Positions 10,313 through 19,238 are shown, numbered from the stretch's first letter. The stretch: 64,000 nt of DNA from an uncultured Mycobacterium sp. (GCA_900078375.1 FLQS01000007.1:1-64000), one strand, 5' to 3'. The notes: generated from the letters alone by a model not told the origin. Made by a program: numbers and translations.

Positions 10313-11004
10313 AGTTCACCCAGCACGTGCTCGACGATGTCTGGTGACAGCCGCGGGATCAGTGCCGGCGCCACCGCCATCAGCTCGGCGCTGGGTGCGC
10401 TGCCGACGGCGATGCACCGCATACCCGCAGCGAGCGCACCCCGCACCCCGGGCACCGAATCTTCGAAGACCACGATATCGGTTGATGCACAACCGAGTTG
10501 GGCTGCTCCGGCCAGGAAGCCTTCCGGGTCCGGCTTGCCGCGGGTGACATCCTCTTCGGCGACGACGACGCCGATCAGCTCACCGACCGGACTGTTTTCC
10601 AGGACGGCGCGGACATCGTCGCGCTGGGCGCCGGTGACGATGGCCAACGGCACCCCGTGCTCGGCCAGCAGTTGCACCAGGCGCACGGTATCGGGCTGGA
10701 TCGGGTTGTCGTCGGCCACCAATTCCCGGTAGCGGGTCTTGCGCAAGGCGAGCAACGATTCAACGTCGCGACCGTCGACGCCCGTGATCTGCTGGGCACC
10801 GGTGATCTGAAGGGCCTTCTCGACGATCTCGCGATCGCTGTGGCCCAGAAGCTGGCTGTCATAGTCCTGCTGGGTCATCGCCCAGCTCAGGTGCTCGTCG
10901 AACAGCTCACCGAAGATACGGAACAGGATCGGCTCGTCATCGGACAGCGTCCCGTTGAAATCGAAGATCACCCCTGGGCGCTGGGCGGTGACCCAGTCCG
11001 ACAT
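10309..11004 (-). CDS. HAD-superfamily phosphatase (beta-phosphoglucomutase-like)
   Basis: A 231-residue HAD hydrolase. Motif I is FDFNGTLSDDE: the usual second Asp of DxD is Asn. Motif II is IVTGAQ, a Lys sits in RGKPDPEGF, and motif III is FEDSVPGVRGA. The helical cap lies between motif I and motif II. The Asn change occurs in some active HAD groups but would alter the general acid, so activity is not certain. ATG 11004 is chosen for its GAGG site; an upstream in-frame extension is less likely. It diverges from a choline-kinase-like gene, so it may remove the phosphate that kinase adds or act on a related phospho-amine. Confidence 0.85.
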   Translation of the reverse strand: MSDWVTAQRPGVIFDFNGTLSDDEPILFRIFGELFDEHLSWAMTQQDYDSQLLGHSDREIVEKALQITGAQQITGVDGRDVESLLALRKTRYRELVADDNPIQPDTVRLVQLLAEHGVPLAIVTGAQRDDVRAVLENSPVGELIGVVVAEEDVTRGKPDPEGFLAGAAQLGCASTDIVVFEDSVPGVRGALAAGMRCIAVGSAPSAELMAVAPALIPRLSPDIVEHVLGEL

Positions 11005-11043
11005 CACCTCACGAGCAAGTATTGGCACCGACACAAGCCAATA

Positions 11044-11059
11044 GTCTAGTCTTTTAGAC
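11044..11059. promoter_or_regulatory. Candidate HutC-type operator GTCTA-N6-TAGAC
   Basis: GTCTA (11044-11048) and TAGAC (11055-11059) are an inverted repeat in the 86-bp gap between the divergent HAD and kinase genes. The halves match the GTMTA/TAKAC half-sites known for HutC-type GntR regulators, but the 6-bp spacing is wider than the classical palindrome. The gntR gene lies 0.7 kb away. Confidence 0.45.
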
Positions 11060-11090
11060 GCGATGGCACTCCCGGCGCGAGGATGTTTGT

Positions 11091-12011
11091 ATGCCGTTCC
11101 TGTCCGACCCGGAACTGGATGCGCTGCTGGACCACCTGCCAGCACTGGCCGGTCAGCCGCGCCAACTCGAGGAACTCTCCGGCGGCCTGACCAACCGCAA
11201 TATCAAGATCACCCTGCCGACCGCGACGTACGTCGCGCGGTGCAGCATCAACCGCACGAACCTCCTCGGCATCGACCGCGACAACGAGTACTACAACAGC
11301 AAGGCCGCCGAGCAGGCCGGCGTCGGCGCCCCGGTGATCGACTACCGCCCCGATCTGGGCATCCTGCTGGTGGGCTTCCTCGAGGGCAATACGCTCACCA
11401 ACGCCGACCTGCAGCGCCCCGATGTACTGGCGCGGGTTGCCGCGGGCTGTCGGGCCCTGCACGCCGGCCCGCGTTTCCGGGATGAGTTCAACATGTTCGA
11501 GCGTCAGCCCGCTTATCTGAAGGTGGTGCAAGAACACGGTTTCCGGATACCGACCGACTACCTGTACTACACCCGCGAATTCCAGGCGATTAGACGGATT
11601 CTCGGGCCGGCCGAGAACACCACCGTTCCGTGCAACAACGATCTGCTGGCGGGCAACTTCGTCGACAACGGACAGAAGGTCTGGCTGATCGACTACGAGT
11701 ACTCCGGCAACAACGATCCGTGTTTCGAGTTGGGCAACCTGGGAGCCGAGTGTGGGTTGTCCACCGATCAGCTCGACGAACTGGTCACGCTGTACTACGG
11801 TCGCCGGCTGCGGCACAAGGCGGCGCGGGCCCGCCTGCAGGGAATCGTCGGCAAGTACGGCTGGACGCTATGGGGATGCATCCAGAATGGCTCCAGTTCT
11901 TTGGATTTCGACTTCTGGGAATGGGCGATGGAACGCTACGAGTCCGCCGTCGCCGAATTCCGCGGACCAGACTTTCCCCGCCTGCTGACCGACGCACAAG
12001 CATCCGACTGA
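11091..12011 (+). CDS. Choline/ethanolamine kinase-like phosphotransferase
   Basis: A 306-residue kinase of the choline kinase/aminoglycoside phosphotransferase fold. The N-lobe has LSGGLTNRNIKI (nucleotide loop) and YVARCSIN. The catalytic loop reads PCNNDLLAGNFVD, matching HNDxxxxN with His replaced by Asn, and LIDYEYSGNNDPCFELGN supplies the metal-binding Asp and the choline-kinase-specific segment after it. It probably phosphorylates a small amino alcohol. It lies 17 bp before a dimethylglycine dehydrogenase-like gene and diverges from the HAD phosphatase, which suggests a shared amine catabolic route. Confidence 0.82.
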   Translation: MPFLSDPELDALLDHLPALAGQPRQLEELSGGLTNRNIKITLPTATYVARCSINRTNLLGIDRDNEYYNSKAAEQAGVGAPVIDYRPDLGILLVGFLEGNTLTNADLQRPDVLARVAAGCRALHAGPRFRDEFNMFERQPAYLKVVQEHGFRIPTDYLYYTREFQAIRRILGPAENTTVPCNNDLLAGNFVDNGQKVWLIDYEYSGNNDPCFELGNLGAECGLSTDQLDELVTLYYGRRLRHKAARARLQGIVGKYGWTLWGCIQNGSSSLDFDFWEWAMERYESAVAEFRGPDFPRLLTDAQASD

Positions 12012-12028
12012 CGACCGATAAGGAACCC

Positions 12029-14485
12029 ATGCCCACGCAAGAGCTGCCTGATCGCGCCCGGATCGTCATCATCGGGGGCGGCGTCATCGGCACCAGCGTC
12101 GCCTACCACCTCACCAAACTCGGCCACACCGACGTCGTGCTGCTCGAGCAGGGCCAGCTGTCGTGCGGAACGACCTGGCACGCAGCGGGTCTGGTCGGTC
12201 AGCTGCGCGCCTCGGAGAGCGGCACCCGGCTGGTGCAGTACTCGACCCAGCTGTATGCGGAGCTGGAGGCCGAGACCGGGCTGAGCGCCGGCTACAAGCA
12301 GTGCGGCGGTGTCACGGTGGCCCGCACAGAAGATCGAATGACGCAGCTGCGTCGCACCGCCGCCAACGCGGCGGCCTACCAGCTCGACTGCGAACTGCTC
12401 AGTCCCGACGAGGCTTACGCACGCTATCCGGTGATGCGGGTGGACGACCTGGTCGGCGCAATCTGGCTGCCTGCCGACGGCAAAGCCAATCCGACGGACC
12501 TGACGATGGCGTTGGCCAAGGGTGCGCGGCAGCGCGGCGCCAAAGTCGTCGAACACGTCCGGGTGCTCGATGTGCTCACCGACGAGGAACGGGTGACTGG
12601 CGTGCGCACGGACGCCGGCGACATCGAAGCCGAGATCGTGGTCAACTGCGCCGGGCAATGGGCCAAGGCGATCGGGGCGATGGCCGGGGTGAACGTGCCG
12701 CTGTACTCGGCCGAGCACTTCTACGTCGTCACCGAAACCATCGCCGGCGTGCACCCCGACCTGCCGATCCTGCGCGATCCCGACGGCTACACCTACTTCA
12801 AGGAGGAAGTCGGCGGGCTGGTCATCGGGGGCTTCGAGCCGGAGGCCAAGCCGTGGGTGGCCCCCGACAAGATCCCCTACCCGTTCGAGTTCCAGCTCCT
12901 CGACGAGGACTGGGAGCACTTCGAAATCCTGATGGAGAACGCGCTGTTGCGGATTCCCGCGCTGGAACACACCGGGTGCAAGAAGCTCTACAACGGGCCG
13001 GAGAGCTTCACCCCGGACAACCAGTTCATCTTGGGCGAGGCACCCGAGTGCGCCAACTTCTTCGTCGGCGCGGGCTTCAACTCAGTGGGTATCGCGTCGG
13101 CGGGCGGGGCCGGACGCGCGCTGGCGGAGTGGATCGTGAACGGCTCCCCCACCACAGACCTCACCGGCGTCGACATCCGCCGCTTCGCCCCGTTCAACGG
13201 CAACGTGGCCTGGCTGCACGACCGCGTCGCCGAGATCCTCGGCGTGCATTACGAGATCCCCTGGCCCAACCGCGAACTGGCGACTGCACGGCCGTTCCGA
13301 CGCTCGCCGGTGCACCACCTGCTGGTCGCCGCCAGCGCGAACTTCGGCAGCCGGATGGGCTGGGAACGGGCCAACTTCTTCGCCCCGCCGGGCAGTGAAC
13401 CCGTCATCGAATACTCGTGGGGCAAACAGAACTGGCTGCCCTGGTCGGCGGCCGAACAGATCAACACCCGCACCGCCGTCACCGTCTTCGACCAGACCTC
13501 GTTCTCCAAGTATGTGCTCGCGGGGCCGGACGCCGAGGCCGCTCTGCAGTGGCTGTGCACCGCTGACGTTGCGGTTCCGGTCGGTAAATCGGTGTACACC
13601 GGCTTGCTCAACGAGCGCGGCACCTACGAGTCCGACGTCACCGTCACTCGCACCGGGGCGCAGGAGTTCCTGATCGTCAGCAGCGCGGCCACCACCGAGC
13701 GGGACAAGGATCACATCCGCAAGAACCTGCCTGCCGGGGCGCACGCCGAGCTGGTGGACGTCACGTCGTCGATGGCGGTGTTCGGTGTGATGGGCCCGAA
13801 GTCACGGGAGCTGCTCAGCGGCATGACCGACGCCGATTTGTCCGACGCCGCGTTCCCGTTCGCCACCAGCCAGGTGATCTCGCTGGGTTATGCGACGGTG
13901 CGGGCCGCCCGCATCACGTATGTCGGGGAACTGGGTTGGGAACTTTACGTTCCCGCCGAGTTCGCGGTGGGCGTGTACGAAGATCTGCTGTCCGCCGGTG
14001 AGCGGTTCGGCATCGCCCGCGGCGGCTATTACGCCATCGAGTCGATGCGGCTGGAGAAGGGCTATCGGGCATTCGGCCGGGAGCTGACGCCCAGCGACAA
14101 TCCCGTCGAGGCCGGACTGCTGTTCGCGTGCAAGCTGAAGTCCGACATCGACTTTCTCGGCCGTGCGGCGGTGGAGAAGGCCAAGGCCGAGGGTCCGCGC
14201 CGACGGCTGGTCAGCTTCGCCGTCGATTCGCCAGAGCCCATGCTGTGGGGCGGTGAGCTGATCCTGCGGGACGGCGCCGTTGCCGGGCAGGTCAGTTCGG
14301 CGGCGTGGGGTGCCACCACCGGGGCCTGCGTGGGGCTGGGCTATATCCGGTCCTCCGACGACGCGATCGTCACACCCGACTGGGTGCGGGCAGGTTCCTA
14401 CACCGTCAACGTCGGCGGCGAAACCTACCCGATCACCGTGTCGCTCAGAGCGATCTACGACCCGGCCAACGAGCGAGTGCGCTAG
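12029..14485 (+). CDS. FAD-dependent dimethylglycine/sarcosine dehydrogenase-like protein with GcvT domain
   Basis: An 818-residue two-part enzyme. Residues 10-400 are a DAO-type FAD domain with GGGVIG at 16-21 and CGTTWHAAG, where His51 matches the histidine that binds FAD covalently in dimethylglycine dehydrogenase. The C-terminal half is a GcvT-like folate-binding domain (RGTYESDVTVTR, YVGELGWELYVP, RLEKGYRAFGREL). Such enzymes demethylate N-methyl amines and pass the one-carbon unit to tetrahydrofolate. The start ATG 12029 follows an AAGGA site. It is in an apparent operon with the kinase and the EthD gene. The true substrate is unknown. Confidence 0.88.
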   Translation: MPTQELPDRARIVIIGGGVIGTSVAYHLTKLGHTDVVLLEQGQLSCGTTWHAAGLVGQLRASESGTRLVQYSTQLYAELEAETGLSAGYKQCGGVTVARTEDRMTQLRRTAANAAAYQLDCELLSPDEAYARYPVMRVDDLVGAIWLPADGKANPTDLTMALAKGARQRGAKVVEHVRVLDVLTDEERVTGVRTDAGDIEAEIVVNCAGQWAKAIGAMAGVNVPLYSAEHFYVVTETIAGVHPDLPILRDPDGYTYFKEEVGGLVIGGFEPEAKPWVAPDKIPYPFEFQLLDEDWEHFEILMENALLRIPALEHTGCKKLYNGPESFTPDNQFILGEAPECANFFVGAGFNSVGIASAGGAGRALAEWIVNGSPTTDLTGVDIRRFAPFNGNVAWLHDRVAEILGVHYEIPWPNRELATARPFRRSPVHHLLVAASANFGSRMGWERANFFAPPGSEPVIEYSWGKQNWLPWSAAEQINTRTAVTVFDQTSFSKYVLAGPDAEAALQWLCTADVAVPVGKSVYTGLLNERGTYESDVTVTRTGAQEFLIVSSAATTERDKDHIRKNLPAGAHAELVDVTSSMAVFGVMGPKSRELLSGMTDADLSDAAFPFATSQVISLGYATVRAARITYVGELGWELYVPAEFAVGVYEDLLSAGERFGIARGGYYAIESMRLEKGYRAFGRELTPSDNPVEAGLLFACKLKSDIDFLGRAAVEKAKAEGPRRRLVSFAVDSPEPMLWGGELILRDGAVAGQVSSAAWGATTGACVGLGYIRSSDDAIVTPDWVRAGSYTVNVGGETYPITVSLRAIYDPANERVR

Positions 14486-14494
14486 CTTTCAAGC

Positions 14495-14908
14495 GTGTTC
14501 AAGCAGATCTGTTTTTTTCGCAAGCGCGACGACATGACGTCCGACGAGTTCATGGATTACTACGAGAATCAGCATGCGCGGCTGTCCGAACGTATGGGCA
14601 GGTCACCGTCGATACCGAACGCGGTGCGATACGTCCGGCGTTACCTCGTGCCAGAGACCAACCCCGTAACGGGCCGAGTGATCGATCCGGGGTTTGACTG
14701 CCTCATGGAGATCTGGTGGAACTCCCGCGAGGATTTCGAGGAATCCCAGCGTCTCATCGCTTCTCCCGAACGACTGCCGTCGATCATGGACGACGAGACG
14801 CTGTTGTTCGCCTCCCACGACAATCCCGTGTGTTCGGTGATCGAACGCGACTCCCCGATGGGACCGCACGGCGAGGCCACCCGAGTCGACATTCGATACG
14901 AGGACTAG
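14495..14908 (+). CDS. EthD-domain protein
   Basis: A 137-residue protein with an N-terminal EthD-type ferredoxin-like fold: FKQICFFRKRDDMTSDEFMD followed by YYENQHARL. Small EthD proteins often accompany oxidative catabolic enzymes and may be dimeric hydrolases, isomerases or accessory factors; the role here is not known. The GTG start at 14495 lies ten bases after the stop of the GcvT-type dehydrogenase, so it is the last gene of the kinase-dehydrogenase operon. It is followed by convergent genes. Confidence 0.75.
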   Translation: MFKQICFFRKRDDMTSDEFMDYYENQHARLSERMGRSPSIPNAVRYVRRYLVPETNPVTGRVIDPGFDCLMEIWWNSREDFEESQRLIASPERLPSIMDDETLLFASHDNPVCSVIERDSPMGPHGEATRVDIRYED

Positions 14909-14915
14909 CGGCGCC

Positions 14916-15410
14916 TCAGTCCGCCGTCGTGAATATCGCGGTCGGTCGCAGCGGTTTCAGCATGACCAGCGGGATGCGTCGACTCGTGGACTGCTGATAG
15001 GCGATGTAGGGCGGATACAGGTGGCACATGTACTCCCACACCTGATGCCGTTCATCGCCCTCCGGTACGCGCCAAGCCGCCTCGAACGCCTGCGTCGCGA
15101 CCTGTACGTCCAGCGTGTCCCCGGACACGACATTCAGATACCACTCCGGATGATTGTCGGCCCCACCCTTGGAGGCGACGATCACGATCTCACCGCCGAA
15201 GTTGCCGTAGATCAGCGCCTTGATATAGCGCTGACCCGACTTGCGTCCGGTGTAGCGAATCAGGCAGTGAGTGGTGAACGTGCGGCCACCAACATCGTTC
15301 AGGTCGAGGATGTGCCCCTGCGCGCCACCGGTTTCCAGGTATGTCGCGAGGTGTTGAGCCGCCCAGTCAGCACGGCTAGCGCGTATCGCTGCAGCGTCGG
15401 TGTCGGCCAT
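14916..15410 (-). CDS. F420-dependent nitroreductase family protein (Ddn-like)
   Basis: A 164-residue protein of the deazaflavin (F420)-dependent nitroreductase family. LIRYTGRKSGQRYIKALIYG is the conserved core, then EIVIVASKGGADNHPEWYLN, the family hallmark that lines the F420 pocket. The C-terminal TSRRIPLVMLKPL is usual. These enzymes reduce quinones or nitro compounds in mycobacteria. Its ATG overlaps the gadB stop (TGATG), so it is co-translated with glutamate decarboxylase. The long frame that extends back into gadB is not used. Confidence 0.88.
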   Translation of the reverse strand: MADTDAAAIRASRADWAAQHLATYLETGGAQGHILDLNDVGGRTFTTHCLIRYTGRKSGQRYIKALIYGNFGGEIVIVASKGGADNHPEWYLNVVSGDTLDVQVATQAFEAAWRVPEGDERHQVWEYMCHLYPPYIAYQQSTSRRIPLVMLKPLRPTAIFTTAD

Positions 15411-16789
15411 CAGTGCGAGAAGTGTTCCTGGGTGAAGTACCCGTCCGGTTTGATCGCGTCCATGTGCGTGAGCACAGCGTTGAGGTCCGCCCACAGCGAG
15501 CGGGCCAGGTCGGCGGAGAAGCCCTCGCGCACCACCACCCGCAACACCGAAATATTCTCGGCGCCTTCGGGCATGGTGTAGGCGGGCACCTGCCAGCCGT
15601 AGGAGCGCAGGCCGGCCGAGATGTCGAACTCGTTGTAGCCGAAGCCGTCCTTCAACCGGAACGCCACCACCGGGATTGCCGACCCGTCGGAGATCACATC
15701 GAAGTGCTCGCAGCTCTCCAGCTGGTCGGACAGCCAGCGCGCGGTAGCCGCCAGGCACTGCATCACATGGGTGTAGCCGGCCCGGCCCAGACGCAGGAAG
15801 TTGTAGTACTGGCCGACCACCTGGTTGCCGGCCTTGGAGAAGTTGAGCGTGAACGTCGGCATATCGCCGCCGAGGTAGTTGACCCGGAACACAAGGTCTT
15901 CGGGTAGGGCATCGGCATTGCGCCACACCACGAATCCGATACCCGGATAGGTCAACCCGTACTTGTGGCCACTGACGTTGATCGACGCCACCCGCGGCAG
16001 CCGGAAATCCCACTTGATATCCGGATGCAGAAACGGCACCACGAACCCACCGCTGGCGGCGTCGACATGCACCGGGACGTCAAGTCCCTTGTCCTGCTGC
16101 AGTTTGTCCAGAGCGGCGCAGATCTCGGCGACCGGCTCCAGTTCACCGGTGTAGGTGGTGCCCAGGATCGCCACCACCCCGATGGTGTCCTCGTCGACGT
16201 ACTCGAGGACCTGTTCGGGGGTGATGACGAAGCGGTCCTCGGCCATCGGGATGTAGCGCGGCTCGACTTCGAAGTACCGGCAGAACTTCTCCCACACCAC
16301 CTGCACGTTGGAGCCCATCACCAGATTGGGGGTGCGCGTCTTCCACGCGTCCCCGACGCGCTCCTTCCACCGCCACTTCAGCGCGAGCCCGCCGAGCATC
16401 ACCGCCTCCGACGACCCGACCGTGGACACCCCGACCGCGGTGGCGGCATCGTCGTCGCGCAGGTTCTCGGCATGGAACAGGTCGGCAACCATTGCCACGC
16501 AACGTGACTCGATGGCCGCGGTGGCCGGGTACTCGTCCTTGTCGATCATGTTCTTGTCGAACGTCTCGGCCATCAGCTTCTCGGCCTCGGGGTCCATCCA
16601 CGTCGTGACGAAGGTCGCGAGGTTGAGCCGGGAGCTGCCGTCGAGCATCAGCTCGTCGTGGATGAACCGGTATGCCGCAGAGGGTTCCATCGCCTCGTCG
16701 GGCAGCCGCAGCGACGGGATGGGATCGGTGGATAGTCGCCCGGTGTAGGCCGGTGCGATCGACGGGGAACGGTACTTGACGTGGGGCAC
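15410..16789 (-). CDS. gadB: Glutamate decarboxylase
   Basis: A 459-residue PLP-dependent group II decarboxylase. The PLP lysine is K276 in NVSGHKYGL, and HVDAASGGFV (241-250) carries the aspartate that contacts the pyridine nitrogen. DEAMEPSAAYRFIHDELMLD near the N-terminus is typical of bacterial GadB. It converts glutamate to GABA while consuming a proton. The gene lies between nnrE (12 bp upstream) and the F420 nitroreductase, matching the nnrE-gadB neighbourhood of M. tuberculosis. The start is a GTG at 16789. No GABA antiporter is seen nearby. Confidence 0.95.
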   Translation of the reverse strand: MPHVKYRSPSIAPAYTGRLSTDPIPSLRLPDEAMEPSAAYRFIHDELMLDGSSRLNLATFVTTWMDPEAEKLMAETFDKNMIDKDEYPATAAIESRCVAMVADLFHAENLRDDDAATAVGVSTVGSSEAVMLGGLALKWRWKERVGDAWKTRTPNLVMGSNVQVVWEKFCRYFEVEPRYIPMAEDRFVITPEQVLEYVDEDTIGVVAILGTTYTGELEPVAEICAALDKLQQDKGLDVPVHVDAASGGFVVPFLHPDIKWDFRLPRVASINVSGHKYGLTYPGIGFVVWRNADALPEDLVFRVNYLGGDMPTFTLNFSKAGNQVVGQYYNFLRLGRAGYTHVMQCLAATARWLSDQLESCEHFDVISDGSAIPVVAFRLKDGFGYNEFDISAGLRSYGWQVPAYTMPEGAENISVLRVVVREGFSADLARSLWADLNAVLTHMDAIKPDGYFTQEHFSH

Positions 16790-16801
16790 AAGGGTCCTTT
16801 C

Positions 16802-18223
16802 TTACAGTTCTGCGATGGCTTGACGAATGTGGGCGAGGATGCGCGACGCCGATGTCGGCACGGGTGTCGGGCCGGGGTCGGCGGCCGAGGCGTTCGCGGC
16901 GCGGGCGTGCACGAATGCGGCCGCCGCGGCGGCCTCGACTGGCGGCAGGCCTGAGGCCAGCAGCGCGCCGATCATGCCGGACAGCACGTCACCGGATCCG
17001 GCGGTCGCCGCCCAGGACCCGCCGGCCGGGTTCAGATAGATAGTCCCGGACGCGTCGGCGACGACCGTGACATTTCCCTTGAGCAGCACCGTGGCGCCGA
17101 ATGCGTCGGCAAGCCTGCGGGTGGCCGCCACCCGGTCCTCCCCCGGCGGCCCTCCCGCCAGCCGAGCGAACTCGCCCGCGTGCGGCGTCAGCACCGTCGG
17201 GGCCTTGCGACCCGCCACGAGGTCCGGTTGCGCGGCCAACAGCGTCAGTGCGTCGGCGTCGACGACCACCGGAAGTGCGGTGCCGAGCGCGAAAGTCAAG
17301 GCACCGAAAGCTTTTTCATCGGTGCCCAGCCCGGGCCCGACGACCCATGCCTGCACCCGTCCTGCGGCGTGCGGGTTCGGTGCGGCCACCACCTCGGGCC
17401 AGTGCGACACCACCTCGGCCGCGGCCGATCCGGTGTAGCGCTTCATGCCCGAGGTCGCGGCCACCGCGGCCCCGGTGCACAGGATCGCGGCACCGGGATA
17501 TTTGGCCGAGCCGGCCATGATGCCGGTGACTCCCTGGCTGTACTTGTCGTCGTGCGCGCCGGGCACCGGCCAGCGGGCCTTCACGTCGGCCGCTTCGAAG
17601 CCCAGCAGTTCGGTGGCCGGCAGGTCCAGCCCGATGTCGACGAGTTCGACTCGGCCGCAGTCAGCCAGGGCATGAACGGGTTTGAGCCCACCGAAGGTCA
17701 CGGTGAGGGCCGCGCGGACGGCGGGCCCGGTGATCGCACCGGTCTGCACGTCGATGCCGCTGGGAATGTCGACGGCCACCACCGGAATCCCGGCAGCCTC
17801 GACGGCGGCGAATACCTCGGCGGCCGCCTCGCGCAACGGGCCCTTGCCCGAGATGCCGACGACTCCGTCGAGCACCAGATCCGCCGACGGCGGCACGGCG
17901 GGCACCACCCGGCCACCCGCGGTACGAAACGCCGCCAGCGCCTTGGTATGGGTACGTTCGGGGTTCAGCAGCACCGCGGTTGCCGCGACACCGCGGCGGC
18001 GCAGCAAGGTCGCCGCCCACAGCGCGTCACCGCCGTTGTCGCCCGACCCGACCACCGCGCACACGCGCCGACCGGCCAGCGCACCGGCGCGGGCCCGCAG
18101 CTCCGCGGCGATCGCGGTGGCCAATCCATAGGCGGCACGACGCATCAGGACACCATCGGGCAGGCTGGCCAGCAAAGGCGCCTCGGCGGCGCGAATCGCG
18201 TCGGCGGTGTAGTAGTGCCGCAT
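16802..18223 (-). CDS. nnrE: Bifunctional NAD(P)H-hydrate epimerase / ADP-dependent dehydratase
   Basis: A 473-residue fusion that repairs damaged NAD(P)H. The N-terminal YjeF_N part (MRHYYTADAIRAAE, VVGSGDNGGDALWAA, DGVVGISGKGPLRE) is the epimerase. The C-terminal carbohydrate-kinase-like part (VLTPHAGEFARLAGG, VLLKGNVTVVA, TAGSGDVLSGMIGALLASG) is the dehydratase. The ATG at 18223 is chosen because the family start is MRxYYTA; the 20 extra upstream residues are not conserved-looking. It heads the nnrE-gadB-nitroreductase operon. Confidence 0.93.
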   Translation of the reverse strand: MRHYYTADAIRAAEAPLLASLPDGVLMRRAAYGLATAIAAELRARAGALAGRRVCAVVGSGDNGGDALWAATLLRRRGVAATAVLLNPERTHTKALAAFRTAGGRVVPAVPPSADLVLDGVVGISGKGPLREAAAEVFAAVEAAGIPVVAVDIPSGIDVQTGAITGPAVRAALTVTFGGLKPVHALADCGRVELVDIGLDLPATELLGFEAADVKARWPVPGAHDDKYSQGVTGIMAGSAKYPGAAILCTGAAVAATSGMKRYTGSAAAEVVSHWPEVVAAPNPHAAGRVQAWVVGPGLGTDEKAFGALTFALGTALPVVVDADALTLLAAQPDLVAGRKAPTVLTPHAGEFARLAGGPPGEDRVAATRRLADAFGATVLLKGNVTVVADASGTIYLNPAGGSWAATAGSGDVLSGMIGALLASGLPPVEAAAAAAFVHARAANASAADPGPTPVPTSASRILAHIRQAIAEL

Positions 18224-18330
18224 CGGCACCAAGGTTACGTGCTGGGCGGGCGAAAGCAGCCAAGTCCGACAGGGTATTCGCACCGCGTGACAGATTGACA
18301 GTTGATCGGGGACCTACTGGAGATCGAACG

Positions 18331-18367
<37 letters not shown>

Positions 18368-18492
18368 CGGGGGCCGAGACGGCTGCGCTGGTGTACATCG
18401 GGACGGCCGAGCGTGACGGTGCCGACGAGCCGTTCGTCGGTGGCGGCTGGCGCTGTACCGGCAGACGCCGGTGGACGGCTGACAGCGATACT

Positions 18493-18516
18493 ATTTTGGA
18501 GTGACCGAGCCAAAAT
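18493..18516. promoter_or_regulatory. Candidate TetR autoregulatory operator over the start codon
   Basis: ATTTTGG (18493-18499) and CCAAAAT (18510-18516) are a perfect 7-bp inverted repeat with a 10-bp spacer that contains the GTG start of tetR. A possible -10 (TACTAT, 18489-18494) lies just before, which would make the mRNA leaderless. The same TGG-N10-CCA geometry recurs at the next promoter (TGG TGTTGACACT CCA), overlapping its -35. Confidence 0.5.
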
Positions 18517-19172
18517 CTGTTCGGGTTTCCGCTGCCGTCAACGGCCGCACCCTGACCCGCAAAGGCGTCCGGACGCGCGACCGGATCGTCGCGGTGGCCG
18601 CGGATCTGATGCAGGAACGTGGGGTGGCCCGGACCACGATCGAAGACATTCAGGCCGCCGCCGGCATCAGCTCCTCGCAGCTGTACCACTACTTCGCCGA
18701 CAAGGGCGCGCTCGTGGCGGCCGTCATCGAACTCCAAGGCCAACGCGTGCTCAGCGTCCAGCATGTGGGTCTGGACCGGCTGACTTGTGTCGACGACCTG
18801 TGGCGGTGGCGGGATCTCGTGGTCGGCATCCGTACCGCTCAGAGCTGTGTAGGTGGGTGTCCGCTGGGCTCACTCGCTGCGGATCTTTCGGAAACGGACG
18901 CGTTGGCAAGGGCCCAGCTCGCGCGCTGGTTCGCCGAGTGGGAGCGCATGTTGCGTGATGGCCTGGCCGGAATGGCTGCCGCTGGTCAGTTCGTCGCCGG
19001 TACCGACACGGACCGTCTGGCATTGGCATTACTCGCCGCCACCCAGGGCGGGCTGTTGCTCAGCCAGGTCAATCGGGACACCACCGCGTTGACGGCGGCG
19101 ATGGACACCGTGATCGCCCAGATCGGGAGCCACTTGACCGAAGCAGCAGGAAAGGCTGTCCGCAGAGCTTAA
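18501..19172 (+). CDS. TetR/AcrR-family transcriptional regulator
   Basis: A 223-residue TetR repressor. The helix-turn-helix is TTIEDIQAAAGISSSQLYHY then FADK (about residues 45-68) after a basic N-terminus. The ligand-binding domain contains an AQSCVGGCPLGSLAADL segment with two cysteines, typical of TetR_C proteins next to reductases or peroxiredoxin-like genes. A thiol-based response is possible but unproven. The GTG start at 18501 may belong to a leaderless transcript. It lies 66 bp before the peroxiredoxin-like gene, which is its most likely target. Confidence 0.86.
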   Translation: MTEPKSVRVSAAVNGRTLTRKGVRTRDRIVAVAADLMQERGVARTTIEDIQAAAGISSSQLYHYFADKGALVAAVIELQGQRVLSVQHVGLDRLTCVDDLWRWRDLVVGIRTAQSCVGGCPLGSLAADLSETDALARAQLARWFAEWERMLRDGLAGMAAAGQFVAGTDTDRLALALLAATQGGLLLSQVNRDTTALTAAMDTVIAQIGSHLTEAAGKAVRRA

Positions 19173-19181
19173 TTTTTGGTG

Positions 19182-19210
19182 TTGACACTCCATTTTTGAC
19201 TCGACACGAT
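19182..19210 (+). promoter_or_regulatory. Candidate promoter of the peroxiredoxin-like gene
   Basis: TTGACA (19182-19187) with a 17-bp spacer and CACGAT (19205-19210) is a plausible SigA-type promoter. It overlaps the TGG-N10-CCA element proposed for the TetR regulator. GAGAGGAG lies before the GTG start at 19239. Confidence 0.5.
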
Positions 19211-19238
19211 CGGCAGTGAACCAACGAGAGGAGTCAGC

